From Manihot esculenta (taxonomy: Eukaryota > Streptophyta > Magnoliopsida > Malpighiales > Euphorbiaceae): DNA of 64,000 bases. The notes below the pieces were generated by a model. That model did no database searches and was not told the origin of the DNA. It saw nothing but the letters and a program-made list of their open reading frames with translations. Shown here piece by piece: positions 36,201 to 48,626 of this stretch. The stretch is from the NCBI RefSeq assembly GCF_001659605.2, contig NC_035161.2, positions 4,854,265-4,918,264 on the forward strand. Direction: 5' to 3'. The number at the start of each line of letters is the position of its first letter. Position 1 is the stretch's first letter. The position numbers were made by a program, and so were the translations under genes.

Positions 36201-37468
36201 GAATGGGTCCCAGAGTTTTTAACCAGCTGACTCCCAGTACCACATCAATACCGCTTAGAGGAAGGACAAAAAGGTCTATTCCAAAAGGGTGGCCCTCCAT
36301 CTGTAACTCTGAATTGCGACAAACACCAGAACTGAATATCTGTTCGCCGTTTGCAACTCGAACCCGAAGTCCGTCTTTCTTTTCAATCCTCGGATCCACC
36401 TGTTTAACAATATTGGCAGCCACGAAATTGTGAGTACTACCAGAATCTATGAGAACGAGAACAAATTTACCATTCCATTCAGCCATCACACGCATAGTTT
36501 GAGCATTGTGGGTTCCTGTAATCGCATTCAAAGAGATTTCTGGTGATTCTTCGCCGGTGTCCATGTCACTTTCACAATCATCAAGTTCAATCCAAAATAA
36601 TCTTTTGCATTGATGACCCCGAGAGAAGGGTTCATCACAGTTAAAGCAAAGATTTTTCTTTCGCCGTTCCTCCATCTCTGCTGGACTCAACCGCCGAATA
36701 CTTCTGTTGCCCTTGGATTCTATAGGAGCCGTCACCGAACGATTAGAAAACCGCGATGGTAATGGGGTTCTTTTCTCATATAACCGTGACATGCTCATAG
36801 CAGTCGCCAGATCAGTTGGTTGATGTAATTCCACTTCCACTCCAATGTGGTCTTTCAAGCCACTGATGTAAAGTTGTATCTTCTGGTCTTTTGTTAGTTT
36901 TCCTGCTCGGGGAACCAGAATCTCAAATTGGGTCTGATAATCTGCCACTGAACCCACCAGCTTCAATTTGGCTAACTCTCCCAGTTTATTACTGGGGACT
37001 GGAGGTCCAAATCGAAGGTTACACTGTTATTTAAGCTCTTCCCAAGTGGGATTTGGGTTTTCGTCGAAAAGCTCATTCAGCCAATACTGAGCATTTCCCA
37101 TTAGATGGTAAGAAGCTAGAGTAACCTTTTCCTCTTCCGGCGTGTTCTGGTGTTTGAAAAAATGCTCACATCGTTGCAGCCAGGCTAAGGGATCCTCTTC
37201 GCCACTGAATTTGGGAAAATCCAGTTTACTGAATTTTGGAAGGATTGATGAGCCTTCGGATGTATCTGAAATGCCTTTGTTTCTAGAAGGCCGAATTTGA
37301 CTGCTGGCCTCAACATCTGGTCCAGAATTAGAGTTAGAAACATCATGGGCAATGGCTTCTAATTTTGCGTTCATCTCATCTTGCCGGTTCTTGTTGTTTG
37401 CTTGTTCTTCCAAGAACATTGAAAGGATTCGATCCAGCTGTTGTTGAATGGTTTCACCCATTAACCCT

Positions 37469-37481
37469 GGCTCTGATACCA
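37469..37481 (-). other. Primer-binding site (initiator tRNA-Met type)
   Basis: Just inside the 5' LTR the minus strand reads TGGTATCAGAGCC, the standard plant primer-binding site complementary to the 3' end of initiator tRNA-Met. Three bases separate it from the LTR end. Confidence 0.9.
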
Positions 37482-37484
37482 AGT

Positions 37485-37903
37485 TGTCACAGGCCCTGGT
37501 TTGTGAACGGGTAAGGGGTCTTTGGTCAGGTTGGTGGGAGGAAGAAGAAGGGTTTTTATCCTTTTTTCTACCTATTTTGTAGACTTGAGAGAGAATCTAC
37601 AATCTCTTGAGTTAAGTACTCAAAAACTGGGTTAAATTTCTCCTCCTCTTATTCAAAAATGTCTGCTGTTTAAATACAGCAATAGAAACAAACATCTCCT
37701 ATTAAGGAGGGATTATCAACTATCTTGAGGATTATCCTCCTATTTCTACTCAACAAAATAAATAAAGAATAAAAATATTAACAAGAAAATAATAACAGCA
37801 GCAGCACAATTTAGTTGCTGGACTTGTTCTTTACTCTCCATTTGACTGAATCTTCTTCTTAGGTCCATGGGTGAACCGTTTGTAGTGCTTAAGGCTAGTA
37901 ACA
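37485..37903 (-). repeat. 5' LTR of the Ty3/gypsy element
   Basis: 419 bp with TG...CA ends, paired with 32823-33238. It is followed on its outer side by the target duplication TAGTT. Confidence 0.93.
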
Positions 37904-40900
37904 TAGTTGTTGCCATACTTTTGTATTCGGCTTTAGCTGTAGATCTGCTTACTGTGGCCTGCTTTTTGGATTTTCAATATATGAGTGACAATCCTAGAAA
38001 GACACTTCTTAGACACTAGACAAGAGGCCCAGTCAGCGTTCCAATATGCTGAGAGTTGAAGAGTACTGCTTGTAGGGAAGAAGATGCCTTTGTTGGATAA
38101 TCCTTTTAGATACTTCAGGACATGAATAGCCGCATTGAGGTGGGACTAGCAGAGGGATTGCATATGTTGGCTGAGTTGCTACAGAGAGTAAGTTATATCA
38201 AGTCTAGTGAGGATTTGATAGAGCAACCTTCCTACAAGTGTTCGATACACCTCTAGATCTGGCAAATGATTGTTGTCACTAGGTAGGAGTTTGCATCCTT
38301 TAAGCATGAGACATGAGATTGACTTTGTATTATTCAATCCAGTTGCGAATGATATCAAGGATGTATTTTTGTTGGCACAAAAATATGCCATTTGAAGACT
38401 TGGCTATCTGCAAACCAAGAAAGAACTTTGTATACTGTCCTTGATAGTAAACTATTCATGTAAAAATTGTTTAATTTCTGATATTGATTATTCAAAAGCA
38501 CCAGTAATTAGAATGTCGTCCACATAGACAAGTAAGGTAAAAAAGAAATCTCTAGACCCTTTAACAAATAAGCAATGGTCATGGCAAGACTACACAAACC
38601 CAAACAACAAAATTTTTACAGTGAATTCTTTATTCCATTGCCTACTTGCTTGTTTCAGCCCATAAATGGATTTCTTAAGTTTACAAACTTAGCCAAATTT
38701 TGCTTTATCATAGCCTTCAGGTGGGATCATATATAATTCTTCGTTAATAAAGCCATGAAGGAAGGCATTATTGATGTATATTTGATGAAGAGACCAGTCT
38801 TTGGCAGCTGAAAGGGCAAGGAGAATGACTAATTTGGCAACAGGTGAGAAAGAGTCGATATAAACTAATCCCAGCATCTGGTTGTATCCTTTGGCAATAA
38901 GTCTTGCTTTATATCTGTCTATTTTTTCATTTAGCATGTACTTAATTTTAAACACTCATTTGTAGCCTATGGGCCTTTTATTTGGAGGCAACTCTGTTAA
39001 GTCCCAAGTCTGATTTTATTCAAGTGCCTATAACTCATTATGCATAGCAGATATCTAATTTTGATCATGTTTTGCATGAAAATAAGAACTAGGTTCTTTA
39101 ATCTTAGATACATTGGCTACAAAGGATGTATAGGTAGTAACAAAGTGAGGAATACATTGGCTACAAATGATGCATACATTGGCTACAAAGGTGAATAATG
39201 AAGTGAGAAATACCTGGTTGTAACTGATTAAGTTCCTTGTAATTGTTACTGTTAGATGGATGAAGCTCTTGAACTGCTAAAGCAACAAAGTCCTACAACC
39301 ATGCAGGCTTGGAGACTTGTCTGGTACTTCTTCTTGGTAGATGCTGGGGGTTGGATTGAGGGACAGGGGGGTAGGTGGGGAGGATAGTTGTGAAGTTGAT
39401 GGTGAGATTATAGGAGGAAAAGAATTTTAAGTATTGTTGGGAATAGGAATATTAATTGAAGGCTCAATAGGGTAATATATTGGTTTAGGGAGAGAAAATG
39501 TGGAAGTAGAGGTGTAGTTTTGAAACGGAAAGTAGGACTCATGGAATATTACATCTCGAGAAGCAAAACATGACTTTGTGTGTACATTATAGAGCTTGTA
39601 AGCCTTTGACTGTGGCATGTATCTCAATAAAACTGATGGGTAGGCTCTTTGATCAAATTTGGTTTTGGAATGATGAACATTAATGGCAAAGCATAAGCAA
39701 CCAACAACTCTGAAATTTGTGTAGTCTGGTTGTCTTCCAAATAGGATTGAGAAGGGTGATTTCCAATCCAAAATTTTGGTGAAAAGTCTGTTGATAATAT
39801 TTGTTGCAGCAAGTAATGATTCAGATCAAAAATATTTGGGGAAATAGGCTTTAAACATAATGGCTCTAGCAACTTGTAGCAAATGTTTATGTTTTCTCTC
39901 TATAATCCCATTTTGTTGGGCTGTGTAGATACATGATCTTTGGTGTAAAATATCTTTTGACTAAAGGAGATGCTCAACTGCTTTATTTATAAACTTACTA
40001 CCATTTTCAGTCCTAATCTTCTTAATAAGTGTTACAAATTGAGTCTGGATCATTGAAATAAAGTGTTGCAATACTGTAAAGACTTGTGTCTTGTTTTCAA
40101 CCGTCTAAGTCTATGTGTATCAACTAAAATCCTCTATAATTGTAACCATATATCTTGCACTAGAGATTGATTTAATGTTGTAAGGGCCCCATACATCTAA
40201 ATGGACAAGTTCAAACAAACCAATAGTAGATATGGAGCTAAGAGGGAAAGAAAGTCTTTGTTGCTTTGACAGACTACAAACAATACATATATGCTCAGTA
40301 GCTTTGTCAAGCTTAAGTACAGTTAAGTGGTGTAATTTGAAAAAAAGAGGCATGTCCTAATCTGGAATGCCAAAGGCAAGTTTTATTTATAGATTTAAGT
40401 ACAACTATTTGTGACGCATTGCAATTAGTCTTATTCTTGTAGGCAAACCCTTGGTTATGCAGAAAATATAACCCTCCTTGAGCCTGTCCAACAGCAACAG
40501 TCTTGTTATTCTGCAAGTCCTGCTTAACACATCTGTCATGATAAAATGTAACAGATAATTGACATGTTTGTGTTACTTTGCTCACAAAGAGGAGGTCACA
40601 TTGGAACATAGGTACTAACAACACTCCATATAGTTGAAGTTCTGGTGTAAGTGAAATTGAACCTGTATGTGAGACAACTCTAGAGGATCCATCTAGTAAT
40701 TGTATTGTTTATGTTTGGTAAGAAGGGAAATTTTATCAAACAGCTGGGGTGAATGGCACATGTGATTGTAGCTCTTGTGTTTATGATCCAAACCTCTTTG
40801 TTCCTATTTTCCATGCTAAACAAGCAAAAGTTATAAATCTTACCAGCAAAGTCTGCTAAGTTAACAAACTCATTTTCACCTGTAGGGCCAGATATGGCAG

Positions 40901-41024
40901 GGGCTTTGCCTTTCATCATCTTTTTCATCTCCTGTTGAAATAGGGCAGAGAAATTGGTATTCCACTCGTCATTCTTGACTTAATTTGTTGTTATGATGTC
41001 CAGCGGTATTTCTGTAATTGCAGC

Positions 41025-41486
41025 TAGGGGTGAGCATTCGGTCGGTTCGGTTTAAAATTGAACAGAACCGAATAAACCGAAAACCGAAATTTTAGTGTTT
41101 ATGAAAACCGAACCGAACTGATTTTGGCCAGAAACCGAACCGAACCGAACCGGTCTGATTCGGTTCGATTCGGTTCGGTTTGATCGGTTTCAATTTTTAA
41201 TACTTTTTTTATTTGTTACACTTTATTTTTAATATTTTAAAATTTAATTAAAATATTTTAATCTTAATATGATTTAATTTCTCTATATTATTAAAAAAAT
41301 ATATTATTATCATTAATCGATTCGATTCGGTTTTTTTCTGATCAAAACCGAACCGAACCGAAATAACCAAAATTTCTGAAATTAAAAACTGAACCGAACC
41401 GAAATGTATAAAAAACCGAATCAAATTTTCAAATCAGTTCAGTTCGGTCGGTTTTTTCGGTTTGAACCAAATACTGCTCACCCCTA
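41025..41486. mobile_element. hAT-type MITE, copy 3, inside the copia element
   Basis: A 462-bp element starts TAGGGGTGAGCATTCGG and ends ACTGCTCACCCCTA. It is flanked by an 8-bp duplication with one mismatch, ATTGCAGC at 41017-41024 and ATTGTAGC at 41487-41494. The arms are dense in CCGAACCGAA. It has the best-preserved termini in the window and lies between the zinc-knuckle and protease parts of the copia polyprotein. Confidence 0.9.
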
Positions 41487-42003
41487 ATTGTAGCATTAGC
41501 AACCTCTGTTTATTGTTTGGTTTTTCTTTGTCTCAATTCTTTATATCACTCTGGATATCCAATAATCTTGAAGCAAGCCATTTTGGTATGGCCATCTGAA
41601 TTGTAAAAGGTATGGTGCCTGTCATCTTTCTTTCCATCTTTTTTCATTCCATAGGTACTTTGACCAATAGTGGTGTCTTTATGTGTGTTTTGAGATTTTG
41701 CTATCAGAACAGTGAAGGATTCACTTGACTCAACCACTATACTTTGTACTTACCTTTGCTTTTTAACTCTAAGCACCGTTGAGTATGACTTATTCACACT
41801 TGGGAGTGGATCCATGAGCAAAACCTGATTCTTAACATGAACATAACTGTCACTATGCTCTATTAGAAATTGCATGAGTTGCTGAGTTGTTAAGTTTATA
41901 TCCAGAATGAGGGAGCTAACAGGCTTGTTGAGCTGTATAAGCTAACTAATGAAACTTAGTTCTCCTAGCAGATTTTTCCTCCATGAATATATTTATATAA
42001 TGT

Positions 42004-44325
42004 TTTATATTAAATCATATAATTTTAACTAAAATTTATAAATTTTAACTAAAATTTATAAATTTTATAAAAAACTTTTAGTAATTGCAGATAACTTAAT
42101 TATTTCAGGTAATTTATTAAATTTAAACCTTACAAATTAATTTTGATAGAAGTATATTACATCCTTTCAAGTAGCAATGTATAAAAAAAAACTTATGAAC
42201 TTATTAATATTTATGGAAATATGAAAATATTTTCAAACTATTAAAATTCAAACTGGTTCTGATTTGATCCACAAATCATGAATCGCCAATTTCAAACTGA
42301 AATAAGCCCTTACTCAAACCTAACTCTCCTTTCCTCTCAGTGTAGCTCACACTTAAAACTCATGACAAATAGCTGTCTAATATTTTAATGATAGCTTAAA
42401 AGTAAATTTGAATTAAAATATAAAATTTAATATTTTTTAATTCTTTTAAATATTTAAAGAGTAAATTTGACTTTTAGTCATTTAGTTATTATTATTTAAT
42501 TTATATATTTATAAATTTTTTTTTGTTTTTAAATAATTCTTTAGTTTTTATTACATAAAATGTTAATCAATTTATTTTATTTTTAATTAAAAAATAAATA
42601 GTATAAATGTTTAAAATAAATAAAAGTAAACAATATAAATTTAAAATTATAGAAAGTAAATAGTATATAGTGGAGAAGCATTTCATAATTAAAAAATTTT
42701 AATTTTATAAAATACAAATTTGATTTTTTAATTCATCCTCATAAAAATACCCAATAAAGTGAAAACTACATCTATCTATGAATAAAAAAATTTTAATTTT
42801 ATAAAATATAAATTTGATTTTCTCATTAAAACGTCTTTATCGTGTCTTTCCATCTACGAAATAGTCTCTCCTTATCGTTTTTTTCGGTCAACGAAATCGT
42901 CCCTCTTTATATTTTCAGAAATATATTAAAACGTCTTTTATCTTTTCTCATATCTATTAAAACATTTTTATCGTTTCTTTTTATCAACAAAATAGTTCTT
43001 ATCTTTTCTCACATCTATTAAAACATTTTTATCGTTTCTTTCCGTCAATGAAATAGTCCCTCCTCTTCCTCCTCCTCCTCCTTCAAAAAGAAGAAGAATA
43101 ATAAGATGATGATGAAGAAGAAGAAGAAGAAGAAGAAGAAGAAGAAGAAGAAGAAGAAGAAGATGAAGAAGAAGAAGATGAAGAAGAAAAAGGAGGAAGA
43201 ATTGATGAAGAATAAAAAGGAGGAGGAGGAGAAGGAGGAAAAGAATGAGGTAATTTTGTCTTTTACTATATTTTTAACGTCAAAAATAGACGGAATGACT
43301 ATTTCGTTGACGGAGAGAAAATATAAGGACATTTTAATAGATTTTTAAAAATATAGGGACTGACTTGTTAATAATGGCAATACTCATAGACTAAATTGTA
43401 AATCTCCCTAAAACTTATAATTATGTCGAAATTACAAAAAAAAATTATTTAAAAAAAAAAATCCATGGGCAACCTACCTAGATAGACATGAAATCGAAAT
43501 TGGATTACAAGTCACAGAAACAATAAGAACATCACGTTTGGTTGAATTGATCTAACAATTAACAAATCATTCATTGTACCAAAATTAGTGGATTGCAATT
43601 TGGGTCGGTGATAATCATTGGAATCCTCCATTACCAATTTTACACATTACCCATCTTCTCTTATTTTCTTTTTTATAATAATTAACACATGGAATTGTTC
43701 ATTCATATGATGTATTTTTTAAATTATTTTATTACAAAGTGAATGAATCACAATCTAATTCTTGAAATTTGGTAAAATCTTAAAATCATCAAAAAAAATT
43801 CAATTGTTTTTAATTTTTTGGAAGATGTCTATATAGTTTAATTCTGCTATAATACAATATTTGTATTAAAAAGTTAATAATAATAATAATAATTAATTAA
43901 AATAAATAAATTGAACTGCGATTGGTCAATATTTAAAAAAAAAAAAGTGAGGTGAGTAACTCGCTAGAAAGATTGTATCTAATAGATTGCTTTAAACTAA
44001 GAATGAGTGTGTAAGAATACATAATTTAAACTCTATACATATTTGCTTTTATACGGTAAAAATATAAAGTTAGTTATCAAATTTTTTGAAAATCTAACTG
44101 ATATCGACCGGTGAATAAGAGATCTCGCGATTATAAATATAATGAAAATCTGCTATACTATACTCGATCTGTTCGGAAAATGGTAAATTTTGGTGAAACA
44201 CCAAACGTTAGTCATCTTTCACATGAATAAGATTTTATAATAATATTTTTACATATCTGAGATATATTAAAATTGTTATATATGTCTCTATTTTTAAATC
44301 TCAATAATTTAATTTTTATATTTTG
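42004..44325. other. Intergenic AT-rich region
   Basis: No gene is supported. 42460-43410 contains the phrase pattern of the second MITE-like family (for example AAATATAGGGACTGACTTG and CATAGACTAAATTGTAAAT), interrupted by a GAA microsatellite. Three near-repeats of TCTATTAAAACATTTTTATCG-like text occur between 42830 and 43040. Confidence 0.5.
43085..43245. repeat. (GAA)n-rich microsatellite
   Basis: An almost pure GAA/GAT/GGA triplet run lies on the plus strand, purest at about 43108-43162. Frames over it give only poly-Lys/Glu on one strand and poly-Phe/Ser on the other. Confidence 0.93.
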
Positions 44326-44878
44326 ATTATTCCAAACAGAAAATTCCTTTTATTTTTTAATTTAATAAAATTAAATTATAAAAATTAAATTATTTATTTT
44401 TGAGAAATTTATAGATATAAATATTAATTTTTTATGTAATACAATGATTAAATAATATTATATATTTACAAATTATTCATTTTAAAGATAACTAAAAAAA
44501 ATAGACGGTAAAATTTTCAATTTAATAAAGTTAATATATATATATTAAATTATTAAATTTTCATATTCTTGTTTTGATATAATTCAAAAATATAAAAATA
44601 ATATTATTCCAAACAGAAAATTCCTTTTATTTTTTAATTTAATAAAATTAAATTATAAAAATTAAATTATTTATTTTTGAGAAATTTATAGATATAAATA
44701 TTAATTTTTTATGTAATACAATGATTAAATAATATTATATATTTACAAATTATTCATTTTAAAGATAACTAAAAAAATAGACGGTAAAATTTTCAATTTA
44801 ATAAAGTTAATATATATATATTAAATTATTAAATTTTCATATTCTTGTTTTGATATAATTCAAAAATATAAAAATAAT
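44326..44878. repeat. 277-bp near-perfect tandem duplication
   Basis: Copy 1 (44326-44602) and copy 2 (from 44603) both start ATTATTCCAAACAGAAAATT and are identical by eye, apart from one base in an A run before TAGACGG. The period is 277 bp. It is very AT-rich with no coding frame. The near identity implies a recent event. Confidence 0.93.
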
Positions 44879-45008
44879 TAATTATTATTATTATTAGAAT
44901 CGAATGATGGTATTAAGATGAGAATTAAAATTATAAAATATTAATTTTTTTTTAAATAAAAATCAATCTCTTAAATGTATTCAGATATATTTAGCATTCG
45001 AATCCTAA

Positions 45009-45036
45009 GGAAACGGGAAACGGGAAACGGGAAACG
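45009..45036. repeat. GGGAAAC heptamer short tandem repeat
   Basis: About four units of GGGAAAC stand in an otherwise AT-rich stretch. It is not the plant telomere unit (TTTAGGG). Confidence 0.8.
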
Positions 45037-45995
45037 CAGAGTTTCAAAGTTACAGTTGAAGTCCACCATTTGAGGGGCCACGCTCAGTCTTCCACTAGCA
45101 GCCCACACTACTATTTATTTACTGAAAAATTACAACCAAATCATTGCATTTTTTAAAATTTATTAATTATTCTATTAAAGTATTATTATATTTTATTTTT
45201 ATTTATTAATAAAAAATCATTTTAATTTAAAAATAAAATTTATTAATAAATTTATATATATAGAAGTTTTAATATGTAAAAAATTACAACAAAAAGCTCA
45301 CATTCCAGCCCAAATATACCCAACTCAGATCACGATTGTTCTAGAACAATCCATCGCTTCGTCCTCCTACCGCAGCTTCCTGCACTCAGCCACCATGTAC
45401 TCTGAGAACAAAAGGCAAGCCAATAAAGTAAAATGAAAATATAATCACAAAAGAAGAAAGCAAAGCAATCAAACAAAGATCCACCTAATTATGAACATGT
45501 TTGATAAAATTGTCGACTGAAAGAGAAAGATCAATGAAAATCACAAAAATTAAAACCCTAAACCATATATAAATCACAATAAATAAATCACTGTGCCATG
45601 GTCAAAATCAGAATTTCTCCACTGATGGTTAGAGAAATCCCAACCCTGAAATTCCTCAGATTCTTATTTTCGCTTTCGCTTTTTCTTGCTTTTGCTTTTT
45701 CTCGCTTTCGCTCTTCCAATAAGGTATTATTTTCAAATGAACAATAACATATGAGTGGGGTGGGACACTAAACCGCAAATGAAAGTCACAAGACTTGGCA
45801 TTTGGAAAATCATCAAAAGCAAATCGTTGGAGCTGGAATTTGGATCAGTATTCACGATGGTCAAATTACGTAATTGCCACACCAGAGTGTTTGACACGTT
45901 CAAAATGTTGATTTTATTTTTTGGCGACAGAATTTTATTTTTTAATACTGATTTCCATCCTATCCTAATAGAATATATTCAAATTGATATAATAA

Positions 45996-46362
45996 TTTGG
46001 GTGATTATTCGGTTAATTTAATTTAAAATTAAATTAAATTAAATAAATTAAAAATTAAAAATCAAATTGAATTGGATCGATTTAATTCGATTTGATCGGT
46101 TTTAATTTTTAATAAATTTTTATTTTTAAACTTTATTTTTATTTTTAATATTATAAAATTTAATTAAAATACTTTATTTTTTATATTATTAAAAATAATA
46201 TATTATTAATATTAATCGGTTCGATTTTTTTAAATTTTTATTAAAATTCAACTAAATTAAAATAATTAAAATTTTTAAAATTAAAAATTAAATCAAATTG
46301 AAATGGATAAAAAATTAAATTAAACTTTCAAGTTAATTTAGTTGAATCGATTTTCACCCATG
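45996..46362. mobile_element. Decayed hAT-MITE copy 4
   Basis: It starts TTTGGGTGATTATTCGGTTA and ends GAATCGATTTTCACCCATG, matching the MITE termini loosely, with the shared AT-rich core. No target duplication remains. It is flanked by non-coding DNA; the open frame at 45755-46021 runs into it and is not credible. Confidence 0.55.
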
Positions 46363-46682
46363 AATTTGAGTTAGATGTTATGAAGCAATATTTATTGCTA
46401 AATTTATTTATATAAATAAAAAATAAAATGCAATAATTTTTGGATAGTATTATTTGTAGATGTAGAATTTTATACGTAAATTAATATATAATTTATATAT
46501 TTCATCAAAATATTAAAATTGTTAAGATATAAATTATTAATTAAAAATCAATTTATATACAAATAAATATATAAAATTAAATGACTTCGGATAACAATTG
46601 AATAATGATAATCACATTCACTATGAGTAAAAATAACTTAAAATGAATTTGAATTGAATTCGGAGCAAATTCATATATTAAA

Positions 46683-46686
46683 ATTA

Positions 46687-46733
<47 letters not shown>

Positions 46734-48550
46734 ACTCATTGATTTAGTTAACTCAGAATCATCACTATTTTTGTTTATAATTTTTTTTATAATATTACAA
46801 TTAAAAAAATCATATTATAATCGATATTATATCATTTTAGAAGTTTGAATTGATAGGAAATATGTATATATACATATATATATATAAATATATAATTTAG
46901 CTATGTTCGGTGATTCGTATTCGTTTTAAATAAAAAAAATTAATTAAATTAAATTAATTTAAAATTTTAATTTAATTTTTTATTTATTTTAATTTAATTA
47001 AATTTTTAATTTTAAAAATTTAAATTATTTTAATTTTATTTAATTTTAATATAAAAATAATCGCAGTCATAATAGTTATTAGCTAATATAATAATAAATA
47101 ACTCTTTAAATAATGATTAATCACGCGTTAAGAGTAGTTTTTTTATAAAATTACTCTTCTAGCCATTAAATAATAGTATTTTTATTTAAAAACTAATAAT
47201 AATATTTTTGTCTGCATTAAAATACTAGCACCACTTTAAAAATGATTTTCTATCAAAACTTTAATTAATTTTATTTTAATTTTTATTATGATCCCATTGA
47301 GTAATCACTTTAAAATTAGTATTTAATATATTAATCTAATTGAAAATCTTAATATTTAACGGTTAAATGAACAAATTATAAAAAAAAATATATTCCATAA
47401 TTTTAATTAATCACCATTTTCGTCAACTATTAAAATAATTAAATTATAACAATTAATAGCTATTAAAATAAATAATATTACTCAGTAAAATAATTAAATT
47501 ATAATAATTAATAACTATTAAAATAAATAATATTACATAATAGAATTTATATATGTGATATAAGAAAATAATTACTTGACAATTAAAACATAATTACATA
47601 GGTAAAGGTATCGTCAGATGATATTCAGTCCATTAATAGAAAAGAAAATTTAGGCCGCTCCTCATTAGAATTCATTCTCTCAATTACGGAATAAAATTCT
47701 ATAAAAATTTATAAGATAATGCAATCTAACAGATTTCTATTGTATTTATATTAGCATATCTCTTATCTATTAATCGGTGCTAATTGCATTTCTAAAAGGT
47801 TTGACAACTGATTTCACTATCTTACTGTATAAAAGTCAATAAACACATAAATTAATATACGTATATTTACATAATTATTATTAAATTTAAAATATTTTAT
47901 TACACTTAATTTTTTTAATTTATTAATTTAAATATTAAAATAGCTGATATAAGCGAAAATTGCCTTTAACTATTGTTTAGATGGATAATTACGCGAAAAA
48001 TAAAGATCTACTTCCACTAAAAGCTTAGTAGTGGTCATGGACACTAGGATAACTTTATATCTTTGTACTGCAATTTTAGTCACCATCGTTGGTAGTTGTC
48101 AACTTCCATTCTCATATTTGGGTTTTATGCATATTATTATTTATTTTTTACCATTAATTTTTTTAAATATTTTAAATTAATTTATAAATTTCATATTTTC
48201 GAGTAAAATTATAAATAGTTAATATCATAATTAAATTTATCATTAAATAAAGAAAAATCAAGATATTTATACAACACAAAAATTAAATTAACTATATAAT
48301 TAACCAATAAATAAATAAAATAATATTCCAAAAGAGTGAACCAATTAAATACCATAATATTCCAAAAGAGTGAACCAATAAAGTCCCAATTTCCCACTTT
48401 GAAAATTAGGCAAAAACCCAAATATTTATTTTTTAAAAAAAAAATGAAAATTAGGCAAATTCCAATACAATACGGTAGAAAAAAGCAAGTCAACTGCCAA
48501 AACCAAATTCTATCCACCGGCTATTACCGGTCACCTTCCCCCTCACAAAT
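46683..48550. other. Intergenic AT-rich region with microsatellite and short duplications
   Basis: A TA microsatellite occupies about 46691-46730. 47430-47485 is repeated in tandem at 47486-47540 (AAAATAATTAAATTATAA start). The 25-mer beginning TAATATTCCAAAAGAGTGAA occurs at 48321 and 48355. No gene is supported. Confidence 0.6.
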
Positions 48551-48554
48551 CTCC

Positions 48555-48563
48555 TATATATAT
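48555..48563 (+). promoter_or_regulatory. TATA box of the 48627 gene
   Basis: TATATATAT is preceded by CTCC and followed after about 30 bp by the pyrimidine-rich leader. It stands 72 bp upstream of the ATG. Position and sequence fit a plant core promoter. Confidence 0.6.
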
Positions 48564-48626
48564 TTCACAAAACCTCTCTAGTCCCCGCCATTTCTCTACT
48601 GAAACAAAATCACAGAACCACCAAAC

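Larger units (their letters stand above)
33166..37482 (-). pseudogene. Defective gag-pol of the Ty3/gypsy element
   Basis: Domains in order on the minus strand: gag (37482 down to about 36660; LPKFSKLDFPKFSGEEDP), zinc knuckle (CFNCDEPFSRGHQC, about 36620-36660), protease (VLIDSGSTHNF, about 36440), reverse transcriptase (about 36000-35250, VFFDDILVYS near 35490), RNase H (about 35150-34760), integrase (about 34640-33750; HHCC-like HNQGHEG...CDICQ, DRFSKFAHLLPL, YHPQTDGQSD) and a chromodomain-like tail (about 33420-33240, SEVLIHWQHSSPADASWE). Lesions: an in-frame TAA at 37027-37029 in gag, a frameshift near 35700, another near 35290, a 19-bp duplication at 34760-34796 that shifts frame, and a frameshift near 33560. 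It cannot make a full polyprotein from this copy. Confidence 0.9.
32823..37903 (-). mobile_element. Full-length Ty3/gypsy LTR retrotransposon (chromovirus-like)
   Basis: A 5081-bp element is bounded by LTRs at 32823-33238 and 37485-37903, each TGTCACAG...TAGTAACA on the plus strand. A perfect 5-bp target duplication, TAGTT, is at 32818-32822 and 37904-37908. The coding strand is minus, so the 5' LTR is the right-hand one. The LTRs differ by about 8 substitutions and one 3-bp indel (hand count), roughly 98% identity. A tRNA-Met primer-binding site and a purine tract are present. Size, short LTRs and a chromodomain-like C-terminus suggest a chromovirus, perhaps the Reina lineage; the lineage is tentative. 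The host site is the RNase H region of the copia element. Confidence 0.95.
32440..42003 (-). mobile_element. Decayed Ty1/copia LTR retrotransposon, interrupted by two later insertions
   Basis: Domains appear in copia order on the minus strand, in many broken frames: gag and CCHC-like knuckle (41546-41900, ending CFKIIGYPE), protease region (about 40760-40850), GAG-pre-integrase (LWHSRLGHAS near 40350), integrase (about 39430-40330, HLDVWGP), reverse transcriptase (38480-38990, YVDDILITG near 38520), then RNase H split between 37910-38160 and 32580-32822 ([23 protein letters not shown]). A related sequence of about 88 bp in the same orientation lies at both ends, 32446-32533 and 41909-41995, interpreted as LTR remnants. 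The gypsy element at 32823-37903 splits the RNase H region; the MITE at 41025-41486 splits the gag/protease region. Confidence 0.85.

Noticed and set aside
43045..43348. Overlapping open frames giving poly-Lys/Glu (+) and poly-Phe (-)
   Set aside because: They are translations of the GAA microsatellite, with no other protein features.
44326..44878. Possible CRISPR-like or satellite array
   Set aside because: It has only two long units with no spacers, in a plant genome; it is a simple tandem duplication.
45009..45036. Possible interstitial telomere repeat
   Set aside because: The unit is GGGAAAC, not TTTAGGG or its complement.
45755..46021. 88-aa open frame
   Set aside because: It runs into a decayed MITE and has no recognisable features. 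CTTTCGCTTTTG-type repeats just upstream argue against a gene.
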